A DNA stretch of 26,920 bases from Nitrospirota bacterium (lineage in GTDB: Bacteria; Nitrospirota; Nitrospiria; Nitrospirales; NS-4). The notes under the pieces were generated by a model. The model had not been told where the DNA came from and did not search any database. It saw nothing but the letters and a program-made list of their open reading frames with translations. Made by a program: the position numbers and the translations under genes. Below, piece after piece: positions 7,387-14,566 of this stretch. Each line of letters opens with the position of its first letter. Within the stretch, counting starts at the first letter, position 1. The stretch lies in contig VBOK01000184.1 of assembly GCA_005877565.1 (NCBI GenBank), positions 1 through 26,920 on the forward strand, written 5' to 3'.

Positions 7387-8287
7387 AAGCCAGTTCCAGC
7401 GCAGCCGCGCCCTCTCGCCCTGAGACCAGCGGCTGGGCGCCGGTGCGGACCGAATCGAGAAAGGCCTCCAGCTCGAGTTTCAAAGGCTCCCGCCCGTCCC
7501 CCCGGACGTGCTCCGTCAAGACCTCGTAGCGCCCCGAGGTGCCCATCGTCCGCCGCCCCACGATGGCGGTCTGTTGCGCCAGATCGACGACCACATAGCC
7601 TTCAGGCTGGAAGATGCGGACCTTGCGGATCTTGGACTCGGCAAACCTGTTCGCGCTGAAGGTCGCCACGCAGCCGTTCTGAAAGACGACGCGCGCCTGT
7701 GCCACATCGGTCGTAGCGGACAGAATCGAGACGCCGCTGGCCTGGATCGCCCGGACCGGCGCGCTGACGAGCCCCAACACCAGGTCCAGGTCATGGACCA
7801 TCAGGTCCAGCACCACGTCCACATCCGCCCCGCGGGTGGTGAATGGAGCCCAGCGCCTACATTCAATGAGCGTGGGCTCCTTGATCGCGCCATGCGTCGC
7901 GCGAAAGGCCGCATTGAACCGCTCGATGTGTCCGACCTGCAGCGTCACGCCGCGTTTCGACGCCGCGGCCACCAGATCGCGCGCCTCCTCCACGGTCGCC
8001 GTCATCGGTTTCTCCACGAGCACATGGAGCCCGGCTGCCAGACAGGTCCGCGCGATCTGGCGGTGCAGGAGCGTTGGGGTCACCACGCTCACGGCATCCA
8101 CGTCGGCCAGCAGCTCGTGGTAATCGGTCACGGCCCGGCAGCCATGCCGGCCGGCGATCGCAGCCGCCCGCGCCCGATCCACATCCGCGACGCCCACCAG
8201 CCGGGCTCCTGCGAGCTCCGCAAACACCCGGGCATGGTGCTGGCCCAGCGAGCCCACCCCGATGACGCCTACCCTGATTTTCTTCAT
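7340..8287 (-). CDS. Gfo/Idh/MocA-family NAD(P)-dependent oxidoreductase
   Basis: The 315-aa product has an N-terminal Rossmann fold with GVIGVGSLGQHHARVF (7-22) and the family-defining EKPM (92-95), then a C-terminal sugar-binding domain with GHIERFNAA and DLMVHDLDL. Members oxidise or reduce sugars or sugar nucleotides. It lies inside a lipid A operon between lpxI and lpxB, with its 3' end overlapping lpxB, so its substrate may be a UDP-sugar or lipid A precursor. GnnA, the UDP-GlcNAc 3-dehydrogenase that prepares amide-linked lipid A, is a member of this superfamily. The matching aminotransferase GnnB is not in the window, so a GnnA role is only a hypothesis. The ATG at 8287 is preceded by repeat copy D. 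Confidence 0.88.
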   Translation of the reverse strand: MKKIRVGVIGVGSLGQHHARVFAELAGARLVGVADVDRARAAAIAGRHGCRAVTDYHELLADVDAVSVVTPTLLHRQIARTCLAAGLHVLVEKPMTATVEEARDLVAAASKRGVTLQVGHIERFNAAFRATHGAIKEPTLIECRRWAPFTTRGADVDVVLDLMVHDLDLVLGLVSAPVRAIQASGVSILSATTDVAQARVVFQNGCVATFSANRFAESKIRKVRIFQPEGYVVVDLAQQTAIVGRRTMGTSGRYEVLTEHVRGDGREPLKLELEAFLDSVRTGAQPLVSGREGAAALELAYAIINAITTHSHHRG

Positions 8288-8292
8288 AAAAC

Positions 8293-8386
8293 CGTTATTC
8301 GCCCCCCACCCTGACCCTCCCCCTCGAGGGGGGAGGGATGGGTGGGGGTGTCTTCACGATTAACGAATAACTATTCACGTTTAACG
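8293..8386. repeat. Composite 7-bp repeat array with C/G-tract palindrome core (copy D)
   Basis: One left unit CGTTATT (8293-8299) is followed by a long G/C-tract inverted repeat (8302-8347, centred on CCCTCGAGGG) and then five right-arm units (CTTCACG, ATTAACG, AATAACT, ATTCACG, TTTAACG; 8352-8386). It fills the spacer between lpxI and the Gfo/Idh gene. The right arm encodes the last lpxI codons (VKRE-stop). The core resembles the CCCTCACCCTAACCCTC-type repeats near 19900 and 20345. Confidence 0.8.
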
Positions 8387-9249
8387 CTGTTTTCACCTAC
8401 GCCCACGACGGCGATGCCCACCATATCAGCAGCCGCGATGGCCTCTTCCCGATCCAGGAACACCGCCCGGCCGGCTTCAATGGCCAGCACCGCCGCACCG
8501 CAGTCGGCCATCGCTCGGATGGTCCCCGGACCGATCGCTGGCAGGTCGAAGCGTTGATCCTGTTGTGGCTTGAAGCGCTTGACCACGACGGCGCCCGATC
8601 GCGCCAGCTTGCCCCCGCGTCGGACCGCCTCATCCGTGCCCTCCACCGCCTCCACGGCCACGACGACCCGGTCCTTCACCACCACGCACTGGCCGATGTC
8701 CAAACGGCCCACCTCTCCGGCCATCTCCCACCCGAACTCGATGTCGCGCCACTCCCGTTTGGTGGGCGACCGGCGGGTGAGCGTGCCCTCCTCGACCAGC
8801 AACCCGTCGAGTCCAAAGGTGGATTCCCGGATGCGGATGCCCTCGTCCTCCAGCTCGGACGCGATGGCGCGTAACAGCGAGTCGTCCTTGCGGACCGACA
8901 CGCGGCGCAGCAGCGCGAGCGAGCGCAGGTCGGGGCGGATGTCGGAGAAGAGATGCGTTTTCTTGACGCCGCCGACCATGACGGCCTGGCGCACGCCGTC
9001 CTGCTTGAAGGCCTTGATCAGCCGCCGGAGCTGGCCCAGCGCAATCCAATGGATCCGGTCCACAACCTTCTCCAGCGAGGGGTCGGCCTCGCCGGTCAAG
9101 GCCACGGCCGAGACTCGGTAGCCAAGCCGCCGTGCGTTCTCCGCAAACAGGAGCGGGAAGCGCCCGTTTCCGGCGATCAAGCCGATCCATTCGGCTTGCG
9201 TGTCCGGCACCCTCACCCCCGCCGACCGTTCTGAGGTCCGAGCCGTCAC
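8371..9249 (-). CDS. lpxI: UDP-2,3-diacylglucosamine pyrophosphatase LpxI
   Basis: LpxI (formerly DUF1009) hydrolyses UDP-2,3-diacylglucosamine to lipid X and UMP, replacing LpxH of enterobacteria. The 292-aa product begins its fold at IGLIAGNGRFPLLFA (22-36), then GGVKKTHLF, STFGLDGLLVEEGTLT and the C-terminal AVEAVEGTDEAVRRGG, which contains the family's conserved Asp. KRFKPQQDQRFDLPAIGPGTI is also typical. The start is the GTG at 9249, with GAGGA upstream and 6 nt after the lpxA stop. The C-terminus (VKRE) is encoded by repeat copy D. No lpxH is seen in the window, so LpxI is probably the enzyme used for this step. Confidence 0.95.
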   Translation of the reverse strand: MTARTSERSAGVRVPDTQAEWIGLIAGNGRFPLLFAENARRLGYRVSAVALTGEADPSLEKVVDRIHWIALGQLRRLIKAFKQDGVRQAVMVGGVKKTHLFSDIRPDLRSLALLRRVSVRKDDSLLRAIASELEDEGIRIRESTFGLDGLLVEEGTLTRRSPTKREWRDIEFGWEMAGEVGRLDIGQCVVVKDRVVVAVEAVEGTDEAVRRGGKLARSGAVVVKRFKPQQDQRFDLPAIGPGTIRAMADCGAAVLAIEAGRAVFLDREEAIAAADMVGIAVVGVGENSVKRE

Positions 9250-9255
9250 GCCAGG

Positions 9256-10062
9256 TTATTCCTCCTCGCGTTCATCCGAGCCCTTGCAGACGCCACGCTT
9301 CGTGCCATCCAAAAACTTCAGTAGAACTTGGACATCCTCGAACGTCCCGAACTCGTCGCGGACCTTCTTGACCGCTTCGGCCAGCCGCAGGTCCGAGCGG
9401 AAGAGCGTCATATAGACCTGTTTGAGCCGCCGGATGCGGTCATCCGAAAAGCCCTGGCGCTTGAGCCCGATCGTGTTGACCCCGAACAGCCTGGCGCGAT
9501 ACCCGCCGGCCGCCCGCATGAACGGCGGGACGTCCTGACCGACCGCCGAGCACCCTCCGATCATGCTATAAGCCCCGACGCGGACGAACTGGTGGATGCC
9601 GACGAGCCCGCCCACGATGGCGTGATCCCCGATCGTGATATGGCCGGCCAGGGTGGCGGCATTCGCCATGATCACGTGGTTGCCGACGTGGCAGTCGTGG
9701 GCGACGTGCACATAGGCCATCAGCACGTTGTGGTCGCCCACGCTCGTGACCCCGCCGCCGAAGGCCGTCGCGCGGTTGACCGTGACGTACTCCCGCAGGA
9801 TGTTGTGCGAGCCGATTCGGACGTAGGTCTCCTCGCCGTTGTACTTCAAGTGCTGCGGCGGGGCGCCGAGCGATACGAACGAATGGATCTGGCAGCGTTC
9901 CCCCACCTCGGTCCAGCCCTCGATCACGACATGCGAATCGATCCTGGTCCCACGGCCGATGCGGACGTGCTCGCTGATCACGGTGTAAGGGCCCACGCTC
10001 ACGTCGTCGGCCAGCTCGGCCTTGGGGTGCACGATGGCGGTCTGATGCACCTGGGGGCTCAT
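9256..10062 (-). CDS. lpxA: UDP-N-acetylglucosamine acyltransferase LpxA
   Basis: LpxA transfers an R-3-hydroxyacyl chain from ACP to UDP-GlcNAc, the first step of lipid A synthesis. The 268-aa product is a left-handed beta helix built of hexapeptide repeats and an alpha-helical C-terminus. AYVHVAHDCHVGN contains the catalytic His (E. coli His125 by motif alignment). HQF and MIGGCS are conserved, and the Gly in MIGGCS aligns with E. coli Gly173, the acyl-chain ruler, which suggests a long (about C14) chain. The frame is open well upstream, but the ATG at 10062 overlaps the fabZ stop as ATGA and starts the family-typical HQTAIVHPKAEL; earlier codons are fabZ shadow. Confidence 0.96.
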   Translation of the reverse strand: MSPQVHQTAIVHPKAELADDVSVGPYTVISEHVRIGRGTRIDSHVVIEGWTEVGERCQIHSFVSLGAPPQHLKYNGEETYVRIGSHNILREYVTVNRATAFGGGVTSVGDHNVLMAYVHVAHDCHVGNHVIMANAATLAGHITIGDHAIVGGLVGIHQFVRVGAYSMIGGCSAVGQDVPPFMRAAGGYRARLFGVNTIGLKRQGFSDDRIRRLKQVYMTLFRSDLRLAEAVKKVRDEFGTFEDVQVLLKFLDGTKRGVCKGSDEREEE

Positions 10063-10541
10063 GGCTCGGCCTCCGGTACGGTCGTCCCGTCCGTGACCAT
10101 CGCCATCAACTCGGCTTCGCAGACGAGACTGTCCTCCACATAGGCTTCCCCCCTCATCTTCCAGTAGGGATGGCGGGCTTTGAGGACATCGACCACGAAC
10201 CGCAGCCGGTCGCCCGGCAGGACCGGCTTCCGGAACTTGGCCTTGTCGATCCCCATGAAATAGACCAGCTTCGCCCCACTCTGGTTGGCGGACTTGAAGG
10301 CGAGGACCCCGCCCACCTGCGCCATCGCCTCGATGATCAGGACCCCGGGCATGATGGGCCGCCCGGGGAAATGACCCTGGAAGAAGGGCTCGTTGACCGT
10401 CACGTTTTTGATCCCGATCACCCGCTTCCCGATTTCCAGCTCCTCGATGCGATCCACCAGGAGAAACGGGTAGCGATGGGGCAGGATCGCCTGGATTTCG
10501 GTGCTGTCCAGACACAGTCCCTGGCTATGACTCTGGCTCAC
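10059..10541 (-). CDS. fabZ: 3-hydroxyacyl-[acyl-carrier-protein] dehydratase FabZ
   Basis: FabZ dehydrates 3-hydroxyacyl-ACP in fatty acid elongation and competes with LpxA for the same substrate, which explains the common fabZ-lpxA pairing. The 160-aa hot-dog fold protein has LPHRYPFLLVDR (20-31) and NEPFFQGHFPGRPIMPGV with catalytic His57, followed by Glu71 in IIEAMAQ. The GTG at 10541 overlaps the ompH stop as GTGA, and the 3' end overlaps lpxA as ATGA. In many Gram-negatives lpxD lies between ompH and fabZ; the overlap here leaves no room for it. Confidence 0.95.
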   Translation of the reverse strand: MSQSHSQGLCLDSTEIQAILPHRYPFLLVDRIEELEIGKRVIGIKNVTVNEPFFQGHFPGRPIMPGVLIIEAMAQVGGVLAFKSANQSGAKLVYFMGIDKAKFRKPVLPGDRLRFVVDVLKARHPYWKMRGEAYVEDSLVCEAELMAMVTDGTTVPEAEP

Positions 10542-11077
10542 TTTGCCCCCTTGGTATCCAATTCCTTCATCACGCGCTCCGTCAGATCGAGCGAGGGATG
10601 GCTGTAGATGATCAAGGACCCGGCGCCGTTGTCGCTCTTCTCCACCACGAGCGTGATCTTCTCCTTATCGGCGATGCCCCGGACGATCTGCTCGATGTTC
10701 TTGTTAAATTCGTCCAAGACCTCCTTCCTCTTCGCCTGGACCTCCTGGTTGAGCTGCTGGACTTTGCGCTGGTACTCGACCATCCTGCGGCGGAAGGACT
10801 CTTCCTTCTCCTTCTTGGCCTCCGGGCTCAAGACGGCGCCTTGCTTGGCGAGGTCTTCTTCCATCTTCTTGAGGTCTTCTTCCTCCTGATCGATGAGCTT
10901 CTGGCGGACTTTGACGTACTCCGCTAGCGAATCTTTGATCTTCTTGCCGGACTTGGTGCCATCCAAAATCTTCTGGGGCTCGACGACGCCGATCTTCAGC
11001 TCAGACCCCCACGCCGGCACCCACACCGCCAGTGCGAGCACGACCAGCGTACCCAGAACCATGTTTCCCCGTTTCAT
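10538..11077 (-). CDS. OmpH/Skp family periplasmic chaperone
   Basis: The 179-aa product has a signal peptide (MKRGNMVLGTLVVLALAVWVPAWG, cleavage about 24), then KIGVVEPQKIL, the conserved first strand of Skp/OmpH. A long charged coiled coil (about 50-130, rich in E, K and Q) forms the tentacles, and a C-terminal strand region (LVVEKSDNGAGSLIIYSHPSLDLT) completes the trimer body. Skp carries unfolded outer-membrane proteins to the Bam complex, and the upstream neighbour is bamA, as in E. coli. The ATG at 11077 lies 20 bp after bamA with GGAAGGG as ribosome binding site. The gene could be named skp or ompH. Confidence 0.92.
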   Translation of the reverse strand: MKRGNMVLGTLVVLALAVWVPAWGSELKIGVVEPQKILDGTKSGKKIKDSLAEYVKVRQKLIDQEEEDLKKMEEDLAKQGAVLSPEAKKEKEESFRRRMVEYQRKVQQLNQEVQAKRKEVLDEFNKNIEQIVRGIADKEKITLVVEKSDNGAGSLIIYSHPSLDLTERVMKELDTKGAK

Positions 11078-11097
11078 GTGCGTGTCCCTTCCATCTC

Positions 11098-13446
11098 TTA
11101 AAAAAGCGTGCCGACTGAGAACTCGAACTGCCCAGGCCGTTCCCCGATCCGCGGGTTAAGATTAAACCCGTACGCCAGGCGCAGCGGCCCGAACGGTGAG
11201 ATCCACCTCAACTCGAACCCCGTGGCAGAACGCAGGTCCAGACTCAGCGACTCTCCATCATTGAACCCTTTGCCATAGTCGAAGAACACCACGCCTTTCA
11301 CCTTGAGTTCGGGCGCAATGGGGAAGATATAGTCGAAATTGAAGATGAGCTGCTTGGTGGCCCCCAGGGGGCTGAAATCCGACGCTGTCGGACCGGCCCG
11401 GCCGAAGCTGAAGCCGCGCACCGTTTGAATGCCGCCCACGAAGAAGCGGTCGCCGACCGGAAGCTGGCTGCCTGACTCGTAGCTGTGGGCGACGCCGAGC
11501 CGGGCCCTCGGGGAGAAGACGGTGTCCCAGACAACCGGGAAAAACCACACCGTGTCCCCGATGTACTTGTAGAAGTCGTTGGTCCCGCCCAACGGGCCGC
11601 CGGCAAACTCCAGCGTGAGCCCGTACCGCGCGCCCTTACTCGGATCGAGATAGACATCCCGCGTGTCGCGGGCGACACCAAGAATGATTGCATCGGTAGT
11701 TGACGTCCCGATCTGCTGCTGGATCAACGGGGGCAGGTCGGAGACGGGCACGTTGGTGACTCCTCCTCCGCCCAAAAAGAGCTTGCTGGCAATATCGTTG
11801 GAGATCGTCAAGCGCTCCCGGAGCAGGCTCACGCTGCCGCTCAGGTACTCCGAGAACCATTTGCCGAGCACGATGTCAGCGCCGATCCGTTCTTCGAAGT
11901 AGCTCACGAAGAATGTCTCACGCGCATAAATATCCACTTGGCCCGACAGCGCTTCGTCGAACAGGTAGGGCTCTCGGAAGGTCACGACTCCCAAGGACCG
12001 CCGCTGGCCGAGCTGCCCACGGATCTTGAGAAGCTGGCCCCGGCCGAAGAGATTGCCTTCCGTGACGTCGGCTACGAGCCCCAACTTGTCCAGCGAGCTG
12101 AAGCCCCCGCCAATGCTGAACGTGCCGGTGGACTTCTCCTTGACCTTGACGTCCAGATCGACCGTGTTCGGATCGACCTGCTTCGGGATGACCTCGACCG
12201 TCTCGAAGTAGTTCAAGTTCTTGAGACGCTCGTAGCTGCGCTTCATGGCGGCGGTATCGATCAGCTCGGCTTCGTTGACACGCAGCTCGCGCCTGATCAC
12301 CTTGTCACGGGTCTTGTCGTTGCCGGAGATGTTGATGGTGCGGACGCGAATTAAGGTCCCTTCCTTGACCTCGAAAGTGACCGCGGCGGTCTGGGAGCCC
12401 GGATCCGGCAGGATCTGGGGATTCACATCGGCAAACGCGTACCCCTTCGTGCCATACAGGTCCGTGACCCGTGTGAGATCATCCCGGATCTCCGCCATTT
12501 TGACGACGCCACCAGTGGTTAGCTTGCTGCCGGCCCAGAGTTCCGCCTCCGAAAAGATCGTCTGTCCCTGGTAGCTGATCTTCGAGAACGTGAACTGTGG
12601 GCCTTCGACGACGGGGAACCGGATCGTGAACCACTGCTTATCGGGGCTCAGCTCGACCGTAGGCGTCCCGACCTGGACGTTCAGGTACCCTTCATCCAGA
12701 TAGACCTGGCGCAGCCTCTCCACGTCGTTGGCCAGTTCGTCTTTCTTGTAAATCCCAGAGTCGTCGAACCAGGAGGTGAGCCAAAAGTACTCGCGAGTCA
12801 CGAGCGCTTTCCTGAGCTTCTTCTCCGGGACGGCCTTGGCGCCGTCGAAGGCGACGGTCTTGATGCGGGCCCTGGGACCCTCTGTGATGAAGAAGGTCAG
12901 CGACTTCCGTTCATCGTCCAGGGACTTAATGACCGGCACGATGCGCGCACTGAAGTAGCCTTCATCCTCGTAGAGAAGCCGGAGGCGCTCGACGCTGTCC
13001 TTGATCTGCTGCTGGTCCAGGAACGACTGGGGGCGGACCGTCAGTTTTTCGGTCAGTTTCTCGTCCTTGATGTTGTCGTTGCCGTCGTAGAGGATTTCCG
13101 TCACGAAGGGTTTCTCCGTGACGACGAAAATCACCGCAACGCCCCCGGCCACCGGTTCAGTCTCCACGCGGACGTCCTCGAAGTATCCCATCTGGTAGAC
13201 CGCGCGGATCTGTTCCCTGATCTTCTCTGCGGTGAACGGCTCGCCTTCCTTCAGCGAGATGCGGCCCCGGATGGCCGGGGCCTCGATCCGCTTGTTGCCC
13301 TGGATTTTGATTGCCTTGATCAGCTGAGCCGATTCTTGCGCGATGCCGATGCCCTGGCCGTAGGCCCAGATGAGCCCCACCCACATCAAGCCCCAGATCC
13401 CCAATATCGTGGACACTCTACGGGTGGCCCCGCCTCCGAATAGCAC
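11098..13446 (-). CDS. bamA: Outer membrane protein assembly factor BamA
   Basis: BamA is the Omp85 core of the complex that folds beta-barrel proteins into the outer membrane. From GTG 13446 it has 782 aa: a signal segment (hydrophobic core STILGIWGLMWVGLIWAYG), five POTRA domains (from IKAIKIQGNKRI to about residue 420) and a 16-strand barrel. Barrel features include VGDRFFVGGIQTVRGFSFG (a lid-region VRGF/Y motif) and an ending on a terminal Phe, the outer-membrane targeting signature. The frame is open to 13500 and a start at GTG 13416 is also possible. I chose 13446 because it keeps Arg-Arg before the hydrophobic core and lies 5 nt after the stop of a small upstream ORF, but this is uncertain. 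It heads the operon, downstream of a sigma70-like promoter. Confidence 0.93.
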   Translation of the reverse strand: MLFGGGATRRVSTILGIWGLMWVGLIWAYGQGIGIAQESAQLIKAIKIQGNKRIEAPAIRGRISLKEGEPFTAEKIREQIRAVYQMGYFEDVRVETEPVAGGVAVIFVVTEKPFVTEILYDGNDNIKDEKLTEKLTVRPQSFLDQQQIKDSVERLRLLYEDEGYFSARIVPVIKSLDDERKSLTFFITEGPRARIKTVAFDGAKAVPEKKLRKALVTREYFWLTSWFDDSGIYKKDELANDVERLRQVYLDEGYLNVQVGTPTVELSPDKQWFTIRFPVVEGPQFTFSKISYQGQTIFSEAELWAGSKLTTGGVVKMAEIRDDLTRVTDLYGTKGYAFADVNPQILPDPGSQTAAVTFEVKEGTLIRVRTINISGNDKTRDKVIRRELRVNEAELIDTAAMKRSYERLKNLNYFETVEVIPKQVDPNTVDLDVKVKEKSTGTFSIGGGFSSLDKLGLVADVTEGNLFGRGQLLKIRGQLGQRRSLGVVTFREPYLFDEALSGQVDIYARETFFVSYFEERIGADIVLGKWFSEYLSGSVSLLRERLTISNDIASKLFLGGGGVTNVPVSDLPPLIQQQIGTSTTDAIILGVARDTRDVYLDPSKGARYGLTLEFAGGPLGGTNDFYKYIGDTVWFFPVVWDTVFSPRARLGVAHSYESGSQLPVGDRFFVGGIQTVRGFSFGRAGPTASDFSPLGATKQLIFNFDYIFPIAPELKVKGVVFFDYGKGFNDGESLSLDLRSATGFELRWISPFGPLRLAYGFNLNPRIGERPGQFEFSVGTLF

Positions 13447-13451
13447 AAGCC

Positions 13452-13547
13452 CTACCAATGTTGGGCCGGAACGGCGGCCTCTCGTGTGGCAAAGCGGCAC
13501 CCTTCCCTATCCTCTCCCGACACACAGAGCAGCCTCCGGCCATTCAT
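13452..13547 (-). CDS. Possible 31-codon leader ORF before bamA
   Basis: An ATG at 13547 opens a 31-codon frame (begins MNGRRLLCVSGE) that ends at TAG 13452, 5 nt before the favoured bamA GTG. It lies within the predicted bamA 5' untranslated region. No family or strong Shine-Dalgarno is seen. It could couple translation to bamA or be chance. Confidence 0.2.
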   Translation of the reverse strand: MNGRRLLCVSGEDREGCRFATREAAVPAQHW

Positions 13548-13584
13548 CGAAGGCTTGGCTGAAACGTCGCAAAAAATCGAAGGA

Positions 13585-13613
13585 ATTCTACAGATCGCCC
13601 CGCGAGAAGTAAA
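13585..13613 (-). promoter_or_regulatory. Candidate sigma70 promoter for the bamA-lpxK operon
   Basis: On the minus strand, TTTACT (13613-13608) and TAGAAT (13590-13585) are separated by 17 bp. Start of transcription is expected near 13578, giving a leader of about 130 nt before the chosen bamA GTG. It is divergent from the galU promoter. Confidence 0.55.
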
Positions 13614-13648
13614 GGGAAAAAGCCGGTTGGGGGCTCTCCCCGGTTCGC

Positions 13649-13677
13649 TTGACATTGCGGGGACCGGCCCGTAGAAT
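13649..13677 (+). promoter_or_regulatory. Near-consensus sigma70 promoter for galU
   Basis: TTGACA (13649-13654), a 17-bp spacer and TAGAAT (13672-13677) make a near-perfect promoter. The -10 ends 9 nt before the galU ATG (13687), so transcription should begin about 1-3 nt before the start codon and the mRNA should be essentially leaderless. No Shine-Dalgarno is seen before this ATG, which fits. Confidence 0.7.
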
Positions 13678-13686
13678 CCGCTCAAT

Positions 13687-14559
13687 ATGCCTTCTCGGAA
13701 AGTCTCCAAGGCCATCATTCCTGCCGCTGGCCTGGGAACCCGCTTCCTGCCCGCCACGAAAGCCTCACCCAAGGAGATGCTTCCGTTGGTGGATAAGCCC
13801 TTGATCCAATACGCGGTCGAGGAAGCGGTGAGCGCCGGCCTTCAGGACATCATCGTCATCACAGGCCGGGGGAAACGGGCCATCGAAGATCACTTCGACG
13901 TGTCCTTCGAACTGGAAGAGAATCTTAAAGAAAGCGGAAAAGAGAAGTTGCTCAAGGAAATCCGTAGGATTTCGGAGCTGGCAAATTTCTGTTATGTCCG
14001 CCAGCGGCACGCCAGGGGTTTGGGGGACGCGATCCTCTGCGCCCAACACCTCATCGGGAACGAACCGTTCGCAGTGATCCTCGGCGATGAGGTGATCGAT
14101 GCGCCGGTCCCTGCCATCGGGCAGTTGATCGAATGGTATGAAAACTTAGGCACCCCCGTCCTGGGTGTGTACGAGGTCGAACCCGAGGAGGTGTCCAGCT
14201 ACGGCATCATCTCCGCTGAACCGGCTGGGCCGCGGCTCTTTAAAGTCACCGACCTGATCGAGAAGCCGTCGTTGCAGGAGGCCCCCTCACGGCTGGCCGT
14301 GATCGGCCGCTACATTCTGCCGCCGGGGATCTTTTCCGTGCTGGAGAAGACACAGCCCGGCAAGAACCAGGAAATTCAGCTCACGGACGCCTTGCGTACG
14401 CTGGCGCGCTCATCGCCCATGCACGCGCTACTCGTGAACGGCAACCGGCATGACGCCGGCGACAAGCTCGGCTTCCTCAAGGCCACCGTCGAGTTCGGCC
14501 TCAAGAACCCCGAACTGGGGGACCGGTTCGCCCGCTACCTCAAGGGAATCAGGTTCTAG
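13687..14559 (+). CDS. galU: UTP--glucose-1-phosphate uridylyltransferase GalU
   Basis: GalU makes UDP-glucose from UTP and glucose 1-phosphate for LPS core, exopolysaccharide or glycogen-type polymers. The 290-aa product opens with KAIIPAAGLGTRFLPATKASPKEMLPLVDKP (8-38), the nucleotidyltransferase signature with its Arg and Lys. It continues with GRGKRAIEDHFD, ILGDEVID, YGII and IEKPS, and later IGRYILPP and QLTDAL. The length is normal for bacterial GalU. The ATG at 13687 has no ribosome binding site but a promoter immediately upstream. It is the first gene of a plus-strand series with lon 7 nt downstream. Confidence 0.95.
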   Translation: MPSRKVSKAIIPAAGLGTRFLPATKASPKEMLPLVDKPLIQYAVEEAVSAGLQDIIVITGRGKRAIEDHFDVSFELEENLKESGKEKLLKEIRRISELANFCYVRQRHARGLGDAILCAQHLIGNEPFAVILGDEVIDAPVPAIGQLIEWYENLGTPVLGVYEVEPEEVSSYGIISAEPAGPRLFKVTDLIEKPSLQEAPSRLAVIGRYILPPGIFSVLEKTQPGKNQEIQLTDALRTLARSSPMHALLVNGNRHDAGDKLGFLKATVEFGLKNPELGDRFARYLKGIRF

Positions 14560-14566
14560 GACAGGC

